The notes: generated by a model not told the origin, from the letters alone. 19,612 bases of DNA from Bacillota bacterium (GCA_023418435.1 JAEZZT010000011.1:1-19612), one strand, 5' to 3'. Numbered from the stretch's first letter, positions 7,189 through 17,364 are shown. Translations and numbers: made by a program.

Positions 7189-8658
7189 TTATTGATGATA
7201 TTCTCTTGTCAAATTAACTTCTTGCAAAGGAATGACCTTTGTTTTGTGTTTTACCTTGTACCAGATGTAAACAAGTAGGAATACCGGAATGCCGATATAA
7301 GCTACACTGGCTCCGTACCAATCAATGGTCGGTCCGGTAAATGCAGAATAATTTTGGCCGGCCATTACGATCAAACAAACGACCAAGGCAAAGAGCGGAC
7401 CGAACGGATAGAGTGCTGCTCGATACGGCAACTCGGAAAGACTTCTTCCCTGTGCTTGGAATGCTTTGCGGAAACGATATTGGCTAATCGCAATGCCTAC
7501 CCAAGTAATGAAGCCTGCCATACCGCTGATATTGACCAGCCAATTATACGCAGCGCCATCGCCGATCAAACTGGTCAAGAAAGCCGCCAAGCCGAATACT
7601 ACAGTCGCAAACAATGCGTTTGTCGGTACACCGCGACGATTAACCTGCAAGAACATTTTCGGTGCTTTGCCTTCTTCAGCCAAGGCATAGAGCATACGAG
7701 TCGAAACATATAGACCGGAGTTGCCTGCCGAAAGTACCGCCGTCAGAATGACCGCATTCATCAACGCAGCAGCCGCCGGCAAACCGAAACGATCAAAGAC
7801 CAAGGTAAAGGGGCTGATAGAAATATTTTCTACCGAGCTGTCCAACAAATTCGGATCCGTATACGGAATCAAGAAACCGATCACGATGAATGCTCCTAAA
7901 TAAAAGAGCAAAATTCTCCAAAAGATGGAATGTACGGCCTTCGGTACATTTTTCTCCGGATTTTCGGATTCACCTGCCGCAACGCCCAACATTTCCGTAC
8001 CTTGGAATGAAAAGCCTGCAATCATGAAAATTCCCAAAATAGCGGCCCAACCACCGACAAAGGGTGCTTCCCCGACAGTCCAGTTGGTAAAACCGGGAGA
8101 GTTACCGCCTACGCCGAGAATCAACATGGCACCGGCAAACAGGAATACCATAACCGTTACCACTTTGATCCCCGCAAAAATAAATTCACTTTCACCATAA
8201 GAGCGGGTCGAAAGATAGTTCAAGAGGAAAATAATTCCTAAAAACAATGCGCTCCAGACAATAGCCGGAATATCCGGGAACCAATATTTCATAATCAAAG
8301 CTCCCGCTACCAATTCTGCCGCCAGAGTAATTGCCCAATTGAACCAATAATTCCATCCCAGAGCAAAACCGAAAGCTTCATCTACATACCGTGCCGCATA
8401 CGTACCGAAAGAACCGGACACCGGCATATACGTTGCCATTTCACCCAAACCGGTCATGAGGAAGTACACCATGATACCGATCAGTGCATATGCAACCAAT
8501 GCGCCGCCGGGACCTGCCTGCGAAACGGTTTCCCCACCGGCTACGAACAAGCCTGTACCGATGGTACCTCCCAAGGCGATCATATTCATGTGACGCGCTT
8601 TGAGACTGCGTTTCAACTTCGGCGATTCTCCTGCTCTCGTTTGATTTTCCGTCATCAT
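7189..8658 (-). CDS. lysP: LysP-type amino-acid permease (APC family)
   Basis: A proton-coupled amino-acid importer of the APC superfamily, 489 residues and about 12 membrane helices. The N-terminal region (KARHMNMIALGGTIGTGLF) holds the GxGxG-type loop in helix 1. The following segments (SQAGPGGALVAYALIG, ATYMPVSGSF, FALGWNYWFNWA, FSFQGTEMLGVAAGESENP, ILTAVLSAGNSGLYVSTRML) closely resemble E. coli LysP as I remember it, which favours lysine. A related basic or neutral amino acid cannot be excluded. AAGGTGATC precedes tandem ATG codons at 8658 and 8655; I use the first. It is a single-gene unit with its own promoter and terminator. Confidence 0.88.
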   Translation of the reverse strand: MMTENQTRAGESPKLKRSLKARHMNMIALGGTIGTGLFVAGGETVSQAGPGGALVAYALIGIMVYFLMTGLGEMATYMPVSGSFGTYAARYVDEAFGFALGWNYWFNWAITLAAELVAGALIMKYWFPDIPAIVWSALFLGIIFLLNYLSTRSYGESEFIFAGIKVVTVMVFLFAGAMLILGVGGNSPGFTNWTVGEAPFVGGWAAILGIFMIAGFSFQGTEMLGVAAGESENPEKNVPKAVHSIFWRILLFYLGAFIVIGFLIPYTDPNLLDSSVENISISPFTLVFDRFGLPAAAALMNAVILTAVLSAGNSGLYVSTRMLYALAEEGKAPKMFLQVNRRGVPTNALFATVVFGLAAFLTSLIGDGAAYNWLVNISGMAGFITWVGIAISQYRFRKAFQAQGRSLSELPYRAALYPFGPLFALVVCLIVMAGQNYSAFTGPTIDWYGASVAYIGIPVFLLVYIWYKVKHKTKVIPLQEVNLTREYHQ

Positions 8659-8694
8659 GAGATCACCTTCTTTTCTTTAATTTGGAATGAGTAA

Positions 8695-8722
8695 ATTATA
8701 ACATTGATTTTTCAATTTGCAA
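8695..8722 (-). promoter_or_regulatory. predicted promoter of the lysP-like gene
   Basis: On the minus strand, TTGCAA (8717-8722) and TATAAT (8695-8700) are 16 bases apart, with a TG extended -10. The inverted repeat ATTGATTTTTCAAT (8703-8716) fills the spacer and might bind a regulator. The leader is about 30 bases, too short for a lysine riboswitch. Confidence 0.6.
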
Positions 8723-8801
8723 GCCTTTTTCGGATTTTATTCTGTTTTTTAATAAAAAAAATGTAAAAATCCTCATTTCATCATTCTTCATTAAATTACC
8801 T

Positions 8802-9890
8802 TTATCTTAATTCCGGCGGAGGAGGTATAACACCCCTTATTTTTTCCCAGTCAATATTTAAATTATCATCTTTGACTCTATTTGCGGCATATTCTCTATA
8901 CTCATGCAAGCTGTTTACATAGCTTTGCGGGTATTCTACCATCCACATATAGGCCAAAAATACCATCGATGCTCCCAGTACGGTCCAACACACATATAAT
9001 ACACCTATATCTCTATTTATATCTTCTGTTTCACCGCTGACTTCATCTCCTTTTACATCTTTAAAAAATAATAACAACATGTAAAACGAGTTAACGATGG
9101 GTATTAACAAGATCATTAAATTCAACGCACTTTTCTTTAAATACATCAGACGATAATAAACGATTGCATAAAAATAAAATCCTGGAAACACCATGAGAAA
9201 TATACTTGTTATTTTCTCGTAAGGTGGAATGAAACCATGCATAAGTAAAAATACAATTGTGGTAAGGATAGAAACACATGCATACACCCATCTTGACATT
9301 TGTGCAGGTCTGATTAAACTACAACCAACACCCAGAATAAAAGCTATGGCAATATTTCGTATCCATATGGGAAAAACGACCAATTCATTGTACTTTGTCG
9401 GGGAAAAAAGAAAAACATATTGATAAAAAAATTTATACTTATCATCAACATAGGTAAATACCCAAAATTGTTTTTCAAACAAAAATATTTCTTTATAGGT
9501 ACTATACCTTGGCGCAATCAATATGGCCAAAGTAACTAAGGCCAACACCGGCCAAAACTTTTTCAAGTCCGAAAAGTTATGAATGGATATATCTTTGAAA
9601 AACTTGCGCTTTCGGAAAGTGTCACTCCCAACAACTTGAGTCACTTGTTGATTATTCTTTCCCTTCAACATCATCACATCCATAAATAGTCCGACAATTG
9701 CCCCGATTACCAAGTTACGTAAAATACCGAGTATATCCATTTCAGCAGAGACCCGAGGCGGTGAAAAGAATAACGCATAGCCTACATTTTGATGACCGGA
9801 ATGACCGCTTTCGGTAATCCACGGAATGAAAACCAAGGACAGGAGGATCAATACACAAGTAAAGGGATGAGTCTTGATAAATTTTTCCAT
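8802..9890 (-). CDS. unrecognised multi-pass membrane protein
   Basis: I do not recognise this 362-residue protein. It has about eight hydrophobic segments (near residues 8-24, 51-74, 111-127, 173-192, 201-220, 227-246, 254-276 and 296-318). Between them lie a basic stretch (TFRKRKFF, about 91-98) and an aromatic-rich loop (about 129-170). The last 40 residues form a charged tail ending in PPPPELR. No catalytic or transport motif is evident. It looks more AT-rich than the transporter genes to its left, with many Phe, Ile, Tyr and Lys codons, which hints at separate ancestry, though the origin genes to the right are also AT-rich. The binding site AAGGAG is unusually far (about 12 bases) from the ATG. 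It has its own promoter just beyond the gyrB terminator and no clear terminator before lysP. Confidence 0.75.
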   Translation of the reverse strand: MEKFIKTHPFTCVLILLSLVFIPWITESGHSGHQNVGYALFFSPPRVSAEMDILGILRNLVIGAIVGLFMDVMMLKGKNNQQVTQVVGSDTFRKRKFFKDISIHNFSDLKKFWPVLALVTLAILIAPRYSTYKEIFLFEKQFWVFTYVDDKYKFFYQYVFLFSPTKYNELVVFPIWIRNIAIAFILGVGCSLIRPAQMSRWVYACVSILTTIVFLLMHGFIPPYEKITSIFLMVFPGFYFYAIVYYRLMYLKKSALNLMILLIPIVNSFYMLLLFFKDVKGDEVSGETEDINRDIGVLYVCWTVLGASMVFLAYMWMVEYPQSYVNSLHEYREYAANRVKDDNLNIDWEKIRGVIPPPPELR

Positions 9891-9918
9891 CTTTTTTATT
9901 TTCTCCTTTTTATTTTTT

Positions 9919-9947
9919 ATGTTATTTTATTCTTTTTTAACTGTCAA
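9919..9947 (-). promoter_or_regulatory. predicted promoter of the unrecognised membrane protein
   Basis: On the minus strand, a perfect TTGACA (9942-9947) and TAACAT (9919-9924) are separated by 17 bases. It lies just downstream of the gyrB terminator, so the membrane-protein gene is probably an independent unit. Confidence 0.6.
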
Positions 9948-9962
9948 TCAGTTTTTACAAAA

Positions 9963-9996
9963 AAATTACTGTCTGCTTATGGCATGACAGTAATTT
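9963..9996 (-). terminator. gyrB terminator
   Basis: A perfect 11-base-pair stem (AAATTACTGTC / GACAGTAATTT) with a 12-base loop. On the minus strand it runs into a tract of seven T. It starts 14 bases after the gyrB stop. Confidence 0.9.
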
Positions 9997-10010
9997 CTTT
10001 TATCATTACA

Positions 10011-11933
<1,923 letters not shown>

Positions 11934-11959
11934 TCATAAATAATTTGATACCTGTTTCT

Positions 11960-11988
11960 ATTATACTATATATTGATTTTTTTATTAA
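11960..11988 (-). promoter_or_regulatory. predicted gyrB promoter
   Basis: On the minus strand, TTAATA (11983-11988) and TATAAT (11960-11965) are 17 bases apart. The start would be near 11953, about 30 bases before the ATG. The palindrome AAGTACTT (11987-11994) overlaps the -35. Supercoiling control is common for gyrB but is not shown by this sequence. Confidence 0.6.
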
Positions 11989-12073
11989 GTACTTCATACT
12001 GAAAAAAGTAAAATTTCTGCTTTTTAAGCATTTTTTCTCTTTCAGATACTTCTTTCATGTTGAATACAAAAAT

Positions 12074-12102
12074 AAAAAGGAAATTATATAAATTTCCTTT
12101 TT
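12074..12102 (-). terminator. terminator of the dnaN-yaaA-recF-dciA group
   Basis: A perfect 12-base-pair stem, all A/T except two G-C pairs (AAAAAGGAAATT / AATTTCCTTTTT), with a 5-base loop and a T-rich tail on the minus strand. It lies a few bases after the stop of the DUF721 gene and separates that group from gyrB. Confidence 0.75.
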
Positions 12103-12105
12103 ATT

Positions 12106-13035
12106 TCATTTCTCATTTTTCTGCTTATCTGTGTGACGTTTGAATTTGGCAATAATATTGTCCCGATGTTCTACCGAGATATCCGGATTCCGAGTCAAAA
12201 GTTTCACAATCAACCATTTTTCTTCTTCCGTTTCCAAGCAATAATAAATATGATCCAAAATACGAGCAATTAAATAATTACGAGAGTCATAATATTCTTT
12301 TTCCGTACAAGGCTCCGGAATAAAAAAGTTTTCTTTGGTCGGAGAAAACGAAGTGTCCACTATGATACTTTGTAATTTCTTTTCCAACTCCTCAAAAGTA
12401 ATACTCGGATTTGCCAAGATCGCTTGCAAGATCATCGCTTCTCTATATTTTTCTTTTTGCAAAGCACAAGTAATACACAGCTGATCTTCACTATCCGTAA
12501 GAGTTGCACAGCGAGTGCACGGCAGCCAACCATTGATCCTTTTTTCCTTATTTATCTTTTGCGCAGCCTGTTGTAAATTCTCCAGGCTTTTTTTCAATTC
12601 CGAAGATGGAATAAATTGATTTCTGACTTTTATTTTTGAAATTTCTTCCGGACTTAATTCAGCTTTTTGCCAAATTTTTTCAGTTTTCGATGGTTCCTTA
12701 TTTTTTTTCGATTTCCTTTGACTCGTCAAAAAATTGATTTCTTTTATTTCTTGTTGCGGAAATTTTTCCCGGATCCTTTTTTTGATTGTATTTCGAGTAA
12801 TAAAAAGTTGGTTCATCCATACGGAATTATCCGTCTTTACAGTTACTATTCCATCTTCCCAATTGGCTACAAAAGATTTTTCAGCCAATAAAGATCCCAC
12901 TATATTTTCCCATTCTTTCTTGAGACGAAATAATATGTAACGCGGATGATTTTCAAATTTTTGCAAAATATCATGTAACTCGACAGTCGGTTTACTCAGT
13001 TTATTTCTTTTTTCTTCCGTATGATCCATCTTCAT
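12106..13035 (-). CDS. DUF721/DciA-like protein with a zinc ribbon
   Basis: Residues about 17-100 look like the DUF721 (DciA) domain: a helical start, RLKKEWENIVGSLLAEKS, then a beta segment GIVTVKTDNSVWMNQL. DciA proteins help load the replicative helicase DnaB in bacteria without DnaC or DnaI. This protein is 309 residues, much longer than a minimal DciA. It adds a lysine-rich linker (about 105-120), a likely zinc ribbon (Cys173-x2-Cys176-x10-Cys187-x2-Cys190), and a helical C-terminal part that I do not recognise. Its ATG overlaps the recF stop (ATGA at 13032-13035); ATG at 13029 is an alternative start. No strong ribosome site is seen, so coupling to recF is likely. The DUF721 call rests on pattern and position; the helicase role is an inference. 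Confidence 0.8.
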   Translation of the reverse strand: MKMDHTEEKRNKLSKPTVELHDILQKFENHPRYILFRLKKEWENIVGSLLAEKSFVANWEDGIVTVKTDNSVWMNQLFITRNTIKKRIREKFPQQEIKEINFLTSQRKSKKNKEPSKTEKIWQKAELSPEEISKIKVRNQFIPSSELKKSLENLQQAAQKINKEKRINGWLPCTRCATLTDSEDQLCITCALQKEKYREAMILQAILANPSITFEELEKKLQSIIVDTSFSPTKENFFIPEPCTEKEYYDSRNYLIARILDHIYYCLETEEEKWLIVKLLTRNPDISVEHRDNIIAKFKRHTDKQKNEK

Positions 13036-14099
13036 ATTTTTTCCATCGCCCGAATATCGGCCTCTTTGACTTTTATCGACTCCGGTAAGTAAGAAGCAGT
13101 CATAATCAATTGAATCTCGTGGTTTTTCGTCCAGGCAAGTAATGCCTCTTGGCGTTGCGGATCCAATTCACTGAGAACATCATCCAAAAGGAGCACCGGC
13201 ATCTCTCCAATATGCTCTTGCAAAAAGTCTATCTCGCTCATCTTTACTGCCAAGACAGCCAGACGCTGTTCTCCTTGCGAACCATACTTGGATAAATCCA
13301 CATCATCATGATAAAAAACGAAATCGGCTCGATGTGGTCCTACCGAAGTATAACCATACAAACTATCTCTTTCTCTATACTTCTTCAATAATTGCAAGTA
13401 ATAGTCTTCGCTATTTTCATTTTCACGAGCATATGGACGAATGTATTCCAATTTGACTTTCAATTTTTCTTGCGTCAATTCTTCCATCATCTTATGCAGA
13501 CGATGATTCCAGACTTCAAAAGCTTGCAATCGTTCTTCCGTTAAATAAACGGATAAGTTTGCCAATTGCTCATCCCACGGATCAATTTCGTTGACTCGAT
13601 TTTCTTTGAGCAAAGTATTGCGATGTCGAATAATCCGATTGTATTGCAATAATGAATCATAATAAGTCGGATTGGCTCTCGACAAACACAAATCGATAAA
13701 TCTTCTTCTTTTCTGTGGTGCTCCCTTGATCAATTCCAAGTCATCCGGCCCGAAAAAAACGGTTTGTAATGTATGAACCAATTCTTTTTGCCGAATCGGT
13801 GTACTATTCAATTCCACTTTTTTCATAGAGTTGGCATGCAGCTCTATGCGGATTTGTTGAGATGTTTCACGTCGACGAAAACCGACACGCACAGATGCAC
13901 TATCGGTACCTCTCCGAATCATGTATTGGTCATGCGTAGTCCGTGGAGATCTTCCCACTGAGGATAGGTAAAGAGCTTCCAATATATTGGTTTTGCCCGT
14001 ACCGTTATTTCCGTAAAATAAAGTCACTAAAGATGAAAAATCGATTTCTTTATTTTCATAATTTCTGAAATTGGTTAAACCCAAGTGTTCAATTTTCAT
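13032..14099 (-). CDS. recF: DNA replication/repair ATPase RecF
   Basis: An SMC-like ABC ATPase that with RecO and RecR loads RecA at gaps and stalled forks. It has 355 residues, normal length. Walker A is YGNNGTGKTN (residues 29-38, Lys36). The ABC signature is GSQGEQR (273-279). Walker B is PVLLLDDVLSELD (301-313). The opening MKIEHLGLTNFRNY is typical of the family. The start overlaps the 3' end of the S4-domain gene by 11 bases and the stop overlaps the next gene, so the group is translated from one message. Confidence 0.97.
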   Translation of the reverse strand: MKIEHLGLTNFRNYENKEIDFSSLVTLFYGNNGTGKTNILEALYLSSVGRSPRTTHDQYMIRRGTDSASVRVGFRRRETSQQIRIELHANSMKKVELNSTPIRQKELVHTLQTVFFGPDDLELIKGAPQKRRRFIDLCLSRANPTYYDSLLQYNRIIRHRNTLLKENRVNEIDPWDEQLANLSVYLTEERLQAFEVWNHRLHKMMEELTQEKLKVKLEYIRPYARENENSEDYYLQLLKKYRERDSLYGYTSVGPHRADFVFYHDDVDLSKYGSQGEQRLAVLAVKMSEIDFLQEHIGEMPVLLLDDVLSELDPQRQEALLAWTKNHEIQLIMTASYLPESIKVKEADIRAMEKI

Positions 14100-14313
14100 T
14101 TTGTTTCACAATAACAAAACTTCCCGCATCGGGTATATCCACGCGATCACCGGGTTTCAATTTTTTACGAATCACTTGGCAGGACTCTCCATTGACCCAG
14201 ATATCTCCTTCTAAAATCATTCTCTTGGCTTCTCCACCGCTGGCGGCCAATCCTTCATACTTCAATAATTGATCCAACGCAATTTCTTCAGTATGAATTT
14301 CGATTTCTTTCAT
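14089..14313 (-). CDS. yaaA: S4-domain RNA-binding protein YaaA
   Basis: A 74-residue protein that is essentially one S4 RNA-binding fold. It shows IALDQLLKYEGLAASGGEAKRMILEGDIWVNGE followed by KKLKPGDRVDI, the pattern shared with ribosomal protein S4 and RNA-modifying enzymes. The gene lies between dnaN and recF in many Firmicutes, where a role in ribosome or RNA metabolism is assumed. It starts one base after the dnaN stop and overlaps recF by 11 bases, so all three are co-expressed. Only the fold and location are secure; the RNA target is unknown. Confidence 0.93.
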   Translation of the reverse strand: MKEIEIHTEEIALDQLLKYEGLAASGGEAKRMILEGDIWVNGESCQVIRKKLKPGDRVDIPDAGSFVIVKQNEN

Positions 14314-14314
14314 C

Positions 14315-15421
14315 TCAATTACCTCTCATCGGAGTGACGACATACTTGTACAAAGTATCAAATTCCTGTTCTACCAACATGGGGCCATTTTTCAAAATAT
14401 TCATGGTTACTTTATCCCCCGTGGAATGTTTGAGAATATCCAGGAGATAAGAACAATTGAATACGATAGCTAACTCTTCTCCTTGGTAATCACAAGGAAT
14501 AGTGTCTTCAATGCTGCCCATATCCGAACTGTTGACACTCAGTTGCAGTTGATTTGCTCCCCATTTCATATTGACCGTTCGGTACGTCATATTGCGGGCA
14601 ATCAAATCCGCTCTATCCAAAGCAGCGGTCAACTCTTTGCGGTCCAAGGTGGCTTTTGCATCGAAGCGCGGCGGGAAAACACGACGATAATCAGGAAATT
14701 CTCCTTCGATTAAATTCGCCACAAAATATATATTGGCAAAAGCAAAACTGATATTGCCGCGATACCAATTCAAAGTAACCGGAACACTTTCTTCCGTAGG
14801 CAGGAGACGAACCGCTTCCGCCAATACTTTTTCCGGAATGATGACACTGACCTTTTTGTCTACCGAATCGGCAAGGCTGACTTCTTTGCAAGCCAAGCGA
14901 TGAGTATCGGTAGCAATCATACGTGCGGAATTTCCTTCCACTTCCAAGAGAATTCCGCTAAAAATAGGTCGCAGTCCTTCGTTACCGACAGCAAAACGAA
15001 CTTGTTGGTACATATCGCGAATTTGGTCGGAAGGAAGTGTAATTCCCTGAGTACTGTCCAAAATTTCCAAAAGACTATATTCATTAGCCACACCGATAAC
15101 AACTTCATTTTCACTTCGACCGGCTTGTACATGAAGCATATTCTTATCATTAGTAGATAAAGTAATATCTTCACCGGGAAGTTTTTTGATTAATTCCGGC
15201 AAGTAAGAAGTCATTACCAAGACTTCACCCGGTTCAATAACTTCTCCCGGTGCTTGAATACGAATGGACATCTGATAATCAGTCGCTTGAATTTCCAAGC
15301 TGTCTTTATATGCAGAAAGTAAAATACCTGCATAGGCATTATTGGAAACTTTGGGTGCCGCAATACGACTGACGGAGTCCAATGCTTTCTTTAAAGTTTG
15401 AGCTTTCATATTGATTTTCAT
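14315..15421 (-). CDS. dnaN: DNA polymerase III sliding clamp, beta subunit
   Basis: The ring-shaped clamp that holds DNA polymerase III and other enzymes on DNA. It has 368 residues, the usual length for three repeated clamp folds. Recognisable parts are KALDSVSRIA near the start, ILLSAYKDSLEIQATDYQMS, the central TDTHRLACKEV and EFPDYRRVFP, and the C-terminal PMLVEQEFDTLYKYVVTPMR. ATG at 15421 has a strong GGAGGGT five bases upstream, better than the in-frame ATG at codon 5. It lies downstream of dnaA across the origin region and heads the dnaN-yaaA-recF-dciA group. Confidence 0.97.
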   Translation of the reverse strand: MKINMKAQTLKKALDSVSRIAAPKVSNNAYAGILLSAYKDSLEIQATDYQMSIRIQAPGEVIEPGEVLVMTSYLPELIKKLPGEDITLSTNDKNMLHVQAGRSENEVVIGVANEYSLLEILDSTQGITLPSDQIRDMYQQVRFAVGNEGLRPIFSGILLEVEGNSARMIATDTHRLACKEVSLADSVDKKVSVIIPEKVLAEAVRLLPTEESVPVTLNWYRGNISFAFANIYFVANLIEGEFPDYRRVFPPRFDAKATLDRKELTAALDRADLIARNMTYRTVNMKWGANQLQLSVNSSDMGSIEDTIPCDYQGEELAIVFNCSYLLDILKHSTGDKVTMNILKNGPMLVEQEFDTLYKYVVTPMRGN

Positions 15422-15468
15422 AGTACCCTCCTCGGATAAAACAATCAGTTAAATGAATTCGTTTAGAA

Positions 15469-15486
15469 TAGTAGAAGTAGTAGTAG
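15469..15486 (+). other. DnaA-trio element
   Basis: Six consecutive triplets on the plus strand: TAG TAG AAG TAG TAG TAG. Four bases (TGTT) separate them from two adjoining DnaA boxes, GGTGGATAA (15491-15499) and AGTGGATAA (15500-15508). Read 3' to 5' away from the boxes, the tract is GAT-GAT-GAT-GAA-GAT-GAT. This is the geometry of the DnaA-trio described in Bacillus subtilis, on which a DnaA filament grows along single-stranded DNA to melt the origin. The placement between dnaA and dnaN is also the same. Confidence 0.8.
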
Positions 15487-15642
15487 TGTTGGTGGATAAA
15501 GTGGATAACTATGGGGAATACTTATTTTTCAATCTTTTTTTGCTAGGTATAAGTTTGTGCATAAGTACGTCTTTTTTCCGCAGTATTCAACTTCTCCTAA
15601 GAATAGTGAATAACAGTTTCAGTTATCCACTGATTATCCACT
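15487..15642. other. oriC part 2: DnaA-box cluster between dnaA and dnaN
   Basis: Six DnaA-box-like 9-mers: GGTGGATAA (15491), AGTGGATAA (15500), TGTGCATAA (15556, full match to TTATNCACA on the minus strand), AGTGAATAA (15605), TTATCCACT (15623) and TTATCCACT (15634). The first four share one orientation and the last two are reversed. With the trio tract and moderately AT-rich DNA toward dnaN, this is the likely unwinding side of the origin. I see no gene in 15422-15658. Confidence 0.85.
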
Positions 15643-15658
15643 ACTTATTTACCGGTTT

Positions 15659-17146
15659 TTATTGTAGGCGTGATTTGATTTCTTTTATATTTTCTTTCAA
15701 ATTATAGTCCTGTGCCATTTCGGTATAGATTTTTTCGTAGGCATATAAGACTGTTGTATGATCTCGATTGAATAATTTACCTATTTGGGAAAAAGGAAGA
15801 TCCAACATTTCTCGACAAAGAAACATGGCAATTTGTCGTGGATAGGCAATATTTTTCGGTCGAGATTTGCCGACTAATTTATCATACTTGATTTTATAAA
15901 AGGCTGCCACTTCACTTAAAATCATATCGGCACTCAAGATAGGCTTGGATAATTTCGGCAAGCGATCTGCCAGTATTTCACGGACCATATCCAATGTAAT
16001 CGGTTTGGATTGCATGGAAGAAAAAGTATAAATAGTAGTAAAAATACCTTCCAAATGACGGAAATTTTCATCAAAGTTTTCAGCAATGAATTTGACTACA
16101 TCCCAGGATAAATCCAGATTCTCCTGCAGTGCGCAGTTTTTCAAATAGGCACAACGCATTTCAAAATCGGAAGGTTTGATTTCCACTACCAATCCGGATT
16201 GGAATCGGGAAATCAATCTTTCTTCCAAATTCCTCATGTTTTCCGGCAAGCGATCACAAGTCATGACGATTTGTTTTTGATGATTCAACAGCTCATTGAA
16301 AGTATGGAAAAATTCAATTTTCGTTGTTTCTTTTCCACCTTCTCCAAAAAATTGGACATCGTCGATCAGAATATAATCGACAGTCCGATACTTTTCTCGA
16401 AAAGCACGATTATAATCCAAGCGATTTTGTTGGAGAGAAGAAATGAAATTAATCAGAAAGTCTTCGCTGCTTAAAAAGACAATATTTTTCTCCGGAGTAT
16501 GCTGTCTCACATAGTTACAAATAGCATGCATCAAATGAGTTTTACCCAAACCGGAAGGGCCATAGATAAATAAAGGATTTTGACGTTGGGCCGGGTTTTG
16601 AGCGACTGACATCGCTGCTGCTTTTGCCATGTGATTGGAATTACCGACGATGAAGTTGTCAAAAGTATATTGTTCATTGAAAGGAATATGTTTCCAATGA
16701 GTATGATTTTCAAAACTTTGTGATTCTGAAATCGGTGTTGTGGGAATATTTTTTTCCACAACGGGTGTGAGATCGGGAATCGGAACTTCAGGTAAAGTAA
16801 AAGAAGAAGTTTGTTGCGACATTTCTTTTAAAGAAGGAGAAGTTCTCGGTAAGTGATCATCATATTTTTCCGTTGGTTGAGATAAGACATTTTCATTATT
16901 TTGAGGCAATGTAATGTGAATATGCGCGGTAGTTCCTAAAATAGAGGAACAGGCATTTGTCAATTCATCTAACAAATTGCTTTCCAGCCAAGTCTTCAAA
17001 AAAGGTTTGGCGACATGAATTACTAATGTATTATCCTGCAACTGGACAGGCAAGACATTGGCCATCAGCCAATCTACCATGTCTTGAGATAATTGTTGTT
17101 TGAGAAGATTGAGTACTTGTTCCCAAATATCAAAAATATTGTTCAT
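15659..17146 (-). CDS. dnaA: chromosomal replication initiator DnaA
   Basis: The AAA+ protein that binds DnaA boxes, melts the origin and recruits the helicase. It has 495 residues with all four domains. Domain I spans 1-80 (IWEQVLNLLKQQLS). A long, low-complexity linker spans about 81-150. The AAA+ core has Walker A GPSGLGKTH (196-204, Lys202) and Walker B ILIDDVQFF (259-267). The C-terminal box-binding domain carries GKLFNRDHTTVLYAYEKI, with the RDHTTV recognition helix starting near residue 461. ATG at 17146 follows AGGAAG. DnaA boxes lie both upstream and downstream, so the gene is probably autoregulated; I could not assign its promoter with confidence. Confidence 0.98.
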   Translation of the reverse strand: MNNIFDIWEQVLNLLKQQLSQDMVDWLMANVLPVQLQDNTLVIHVAKPFLKTWLESNLLDELTNACSSILGTTAHIHITLPQNNENVLSQPTEKYDDHLPRTSPSLKEMSQQTSSFTLPEVPIPDLTPVVEKNIPTTPISESQSFENHTHWKHIPFNEQYTFDNFIVGNSNHMAKAAAMSVAQNPAQRQNPLFIYGPSGLGKTHLMHAICNYVRQHTPEKNIVFLSSEDFLINFISSLQQNRLDYNRAFREKYRTVDYILIDDVQFFGEGGKETTKIEFFHTFNELLNHQKQIVMTCDRLPENMRNLEERLISRFQSGLVVEIKPSDFEMRCAYLKNCALQENLDLSWDVVKFIAENFDENFRHLEGIFTTIYTFSSMQSKPITLDMVREILADRLPKLSKPILSADMILSEVAAFYKIKYDKLVGKSRPKNIAYPRQIAMFLCREMLDLPFSQIGKLFNRDHTTVLYAYEKIYTEMAQDYNLKENIKEIKSRLQ

Positions 17147-17163
17147 AACCCGCTTCCTATCCC

Positions 17164-17287
17164 TGTAGATAACTGTGTAAAAACTACGAAAAATCAGTCA
17201 TTTATAAAAAGTGGAAAAGTGTATAACTATGTGAATAACTGTGGATAAATCAGAAATTTAACATATTCATTTTAGCAGATATCCACA
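17164..17287. other. oriC part 1: DnaA-box cluster upstream of dnaA
   Basis: Five box-like 9-mers: TGTAGATAA (17164), AGTGTATAA (17218), TGTGAATAA (17230, full match to TTATNCACA), TGTGGATAA (17240, perfect box) and ATATCCACA (17279, opposite strand, one mismatch). The middle three are spaced 12 and 10 bases apart, about one helical turn. This lies in the dnaA promoter region and pairs with the cluster beyond dnaA to make a bipartite origin. The rest of 17288-17364 is AT-rich with nothing else I can assign. Confidence 0.85.
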
Positions 17288-17364
17288 GAAATTGGAATAT
17301 TGTAGGCAATGACAATCTATAGATATAATCCAATATTTATGGAGAAAAAGATATTGAAAAAGCA

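Noticed and set aside
8659-8801. Lysine riboswitch in front of the lysP-like gene
   Set aside because: The promoter leaves only about 30 bases of leader, far too short for an L-box, and no matching stems are present.
17147-17240. A specific dnaA promoter
   Set aside because: TATAAA-like boxes exist on the minus strand, but no -35 at a proper spacing is convincing, so none was annotated.
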